A stretch of 5,783 bases of DNA from Lutibacter sp. (lineage in GTDB: Bacteria > Bacteroidota > Bacteroidia > Flavobacteriales > Flavobacteriaceae): NCBI GenBank assembly GCA_003516285.1, contig DPCK01000014.1, positions 6,967-12,749 on the forward strand. The letters are read 5' to 3'. The position numbers were made by a program, and so were the translations under genes. Below the pieces are notes generated by a model. That model searched no databases and was not told the origin of the DNA. It was given only the letters and a program-made list of their open reading frames with translations. Shown in pieces: positions 5,712 through 5,783 of this stretch; the first letter of the stretch is position 1; every line of letters starts with the position of its first letter.

Positions 5712-5729
5712 TAACTAGAATATTATGGC
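5709..5729 (+). repeat. Intercistronic junction repeat, copy 2 (rpsM-rpsK)
   Basis: Second copy of the junction seen at 2083-2103, with 20 of 21 bases identical and the same 13-nt stop-to-start spacing. The one change (C5715 for T2089) breaks one pair of the weak ATAAT/ATTAT stem that copy 1 could form, which argues against conserved RNA structure and for a linear leader sequence, if it has any function. Confidence 0.55.
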
Positions 5730-5783
5730 GAAAGCAAGTACAAAAAAACGCAAAGTTATTGTTGAGGCAGTTGGTCAAGCACA
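5725..5783 (+). CDS. rpsK: 30S ribosomal protein S11, 5' part (3' end outside window)
   Basis: S11 (uS11) lies on the 30S platform and contacts the mRNA near the E site, close to the 3' end of 16S rRNA. Only 19 codons and two further bases are present, reading MAKASTKKRKVIVEAVGQA, which fits the lysine-rich S11 N-terminus of Bacteroidota (MAK-STKKRKV pattern followed by a VxxxGxAH stretch). The order rpsM-rpsK supports the call. The rest of the gene lies beyond the window, so it is cut and not broken. The start is 13 nt after rpsM in the TAGAATATT-ATG context. Confidence 0.93.
   Translation, partial: MAKASTKKRKVIVEAVGQA

Overview
The window is an uninterrupted stretch of the spc-type ribosomal protein operon, running into the start of the alpha-type cluster, and all genes lie on the + strand. 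The order is rplX (3' part), rplE, rpsN, rpsH, rplF, rplR, rpsE, rpmD, rplO, secY, infA, rpmJ, rpsM, rpsK (5' part). The protein sequences, the AT-rich codon use, the near absence of Shine-Dalgarno sequences and the direct secY-infA junction (no adk or map between them) point to Bacteroidota, most likely a member of the Flavobacteriia. This placement rests on remembered family sequences, not on a search.

Layout: 1-230 is the end of L24. 233-3644 holds eight complete ribosomal protein genes (L5, S14, S8, L6, L18, S5, L30, L15). 3658-4992 is SecY, the channel subunit of the Sec translocon. 4992-5334 holds IF-1 and L36, and 5337-5711 is S13. S11 begins at 5725 and runs off the window. Gaps are 2-17 nt or a 1-nt overlap, with one exception: a 63-nt gap between rpsN and rpsH. 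No gene-free stretch reaches 300 bases. I see no internal promoter, no intrinsic terminator, no mobile element and no RNA gene.

The genes work together in protein synthesis and export. Nine complete and two partial ribosomal protein genes before and after secY supply both subunits, IF-1 supports initiation on the 30S, and SecY receives nascent membrane and exported proteins. L36 is too short for many ORF callers and is annotated here by eye.

This is an ordinary, highly conserved region, and I found no new multi-gene system. The items most worth a second look are small and regulatory: a 15-pair bulged hairpin that fills the only long intercistronic gap, directly before rpsH (S8 is the classical spc operon repressor); an almost identical 21-nt intercistronic junction placed before rplR and rpsK; in-frame tandem stop codons in 7 of 13 genes; and start sites without Shine-Dalgarno motifs.
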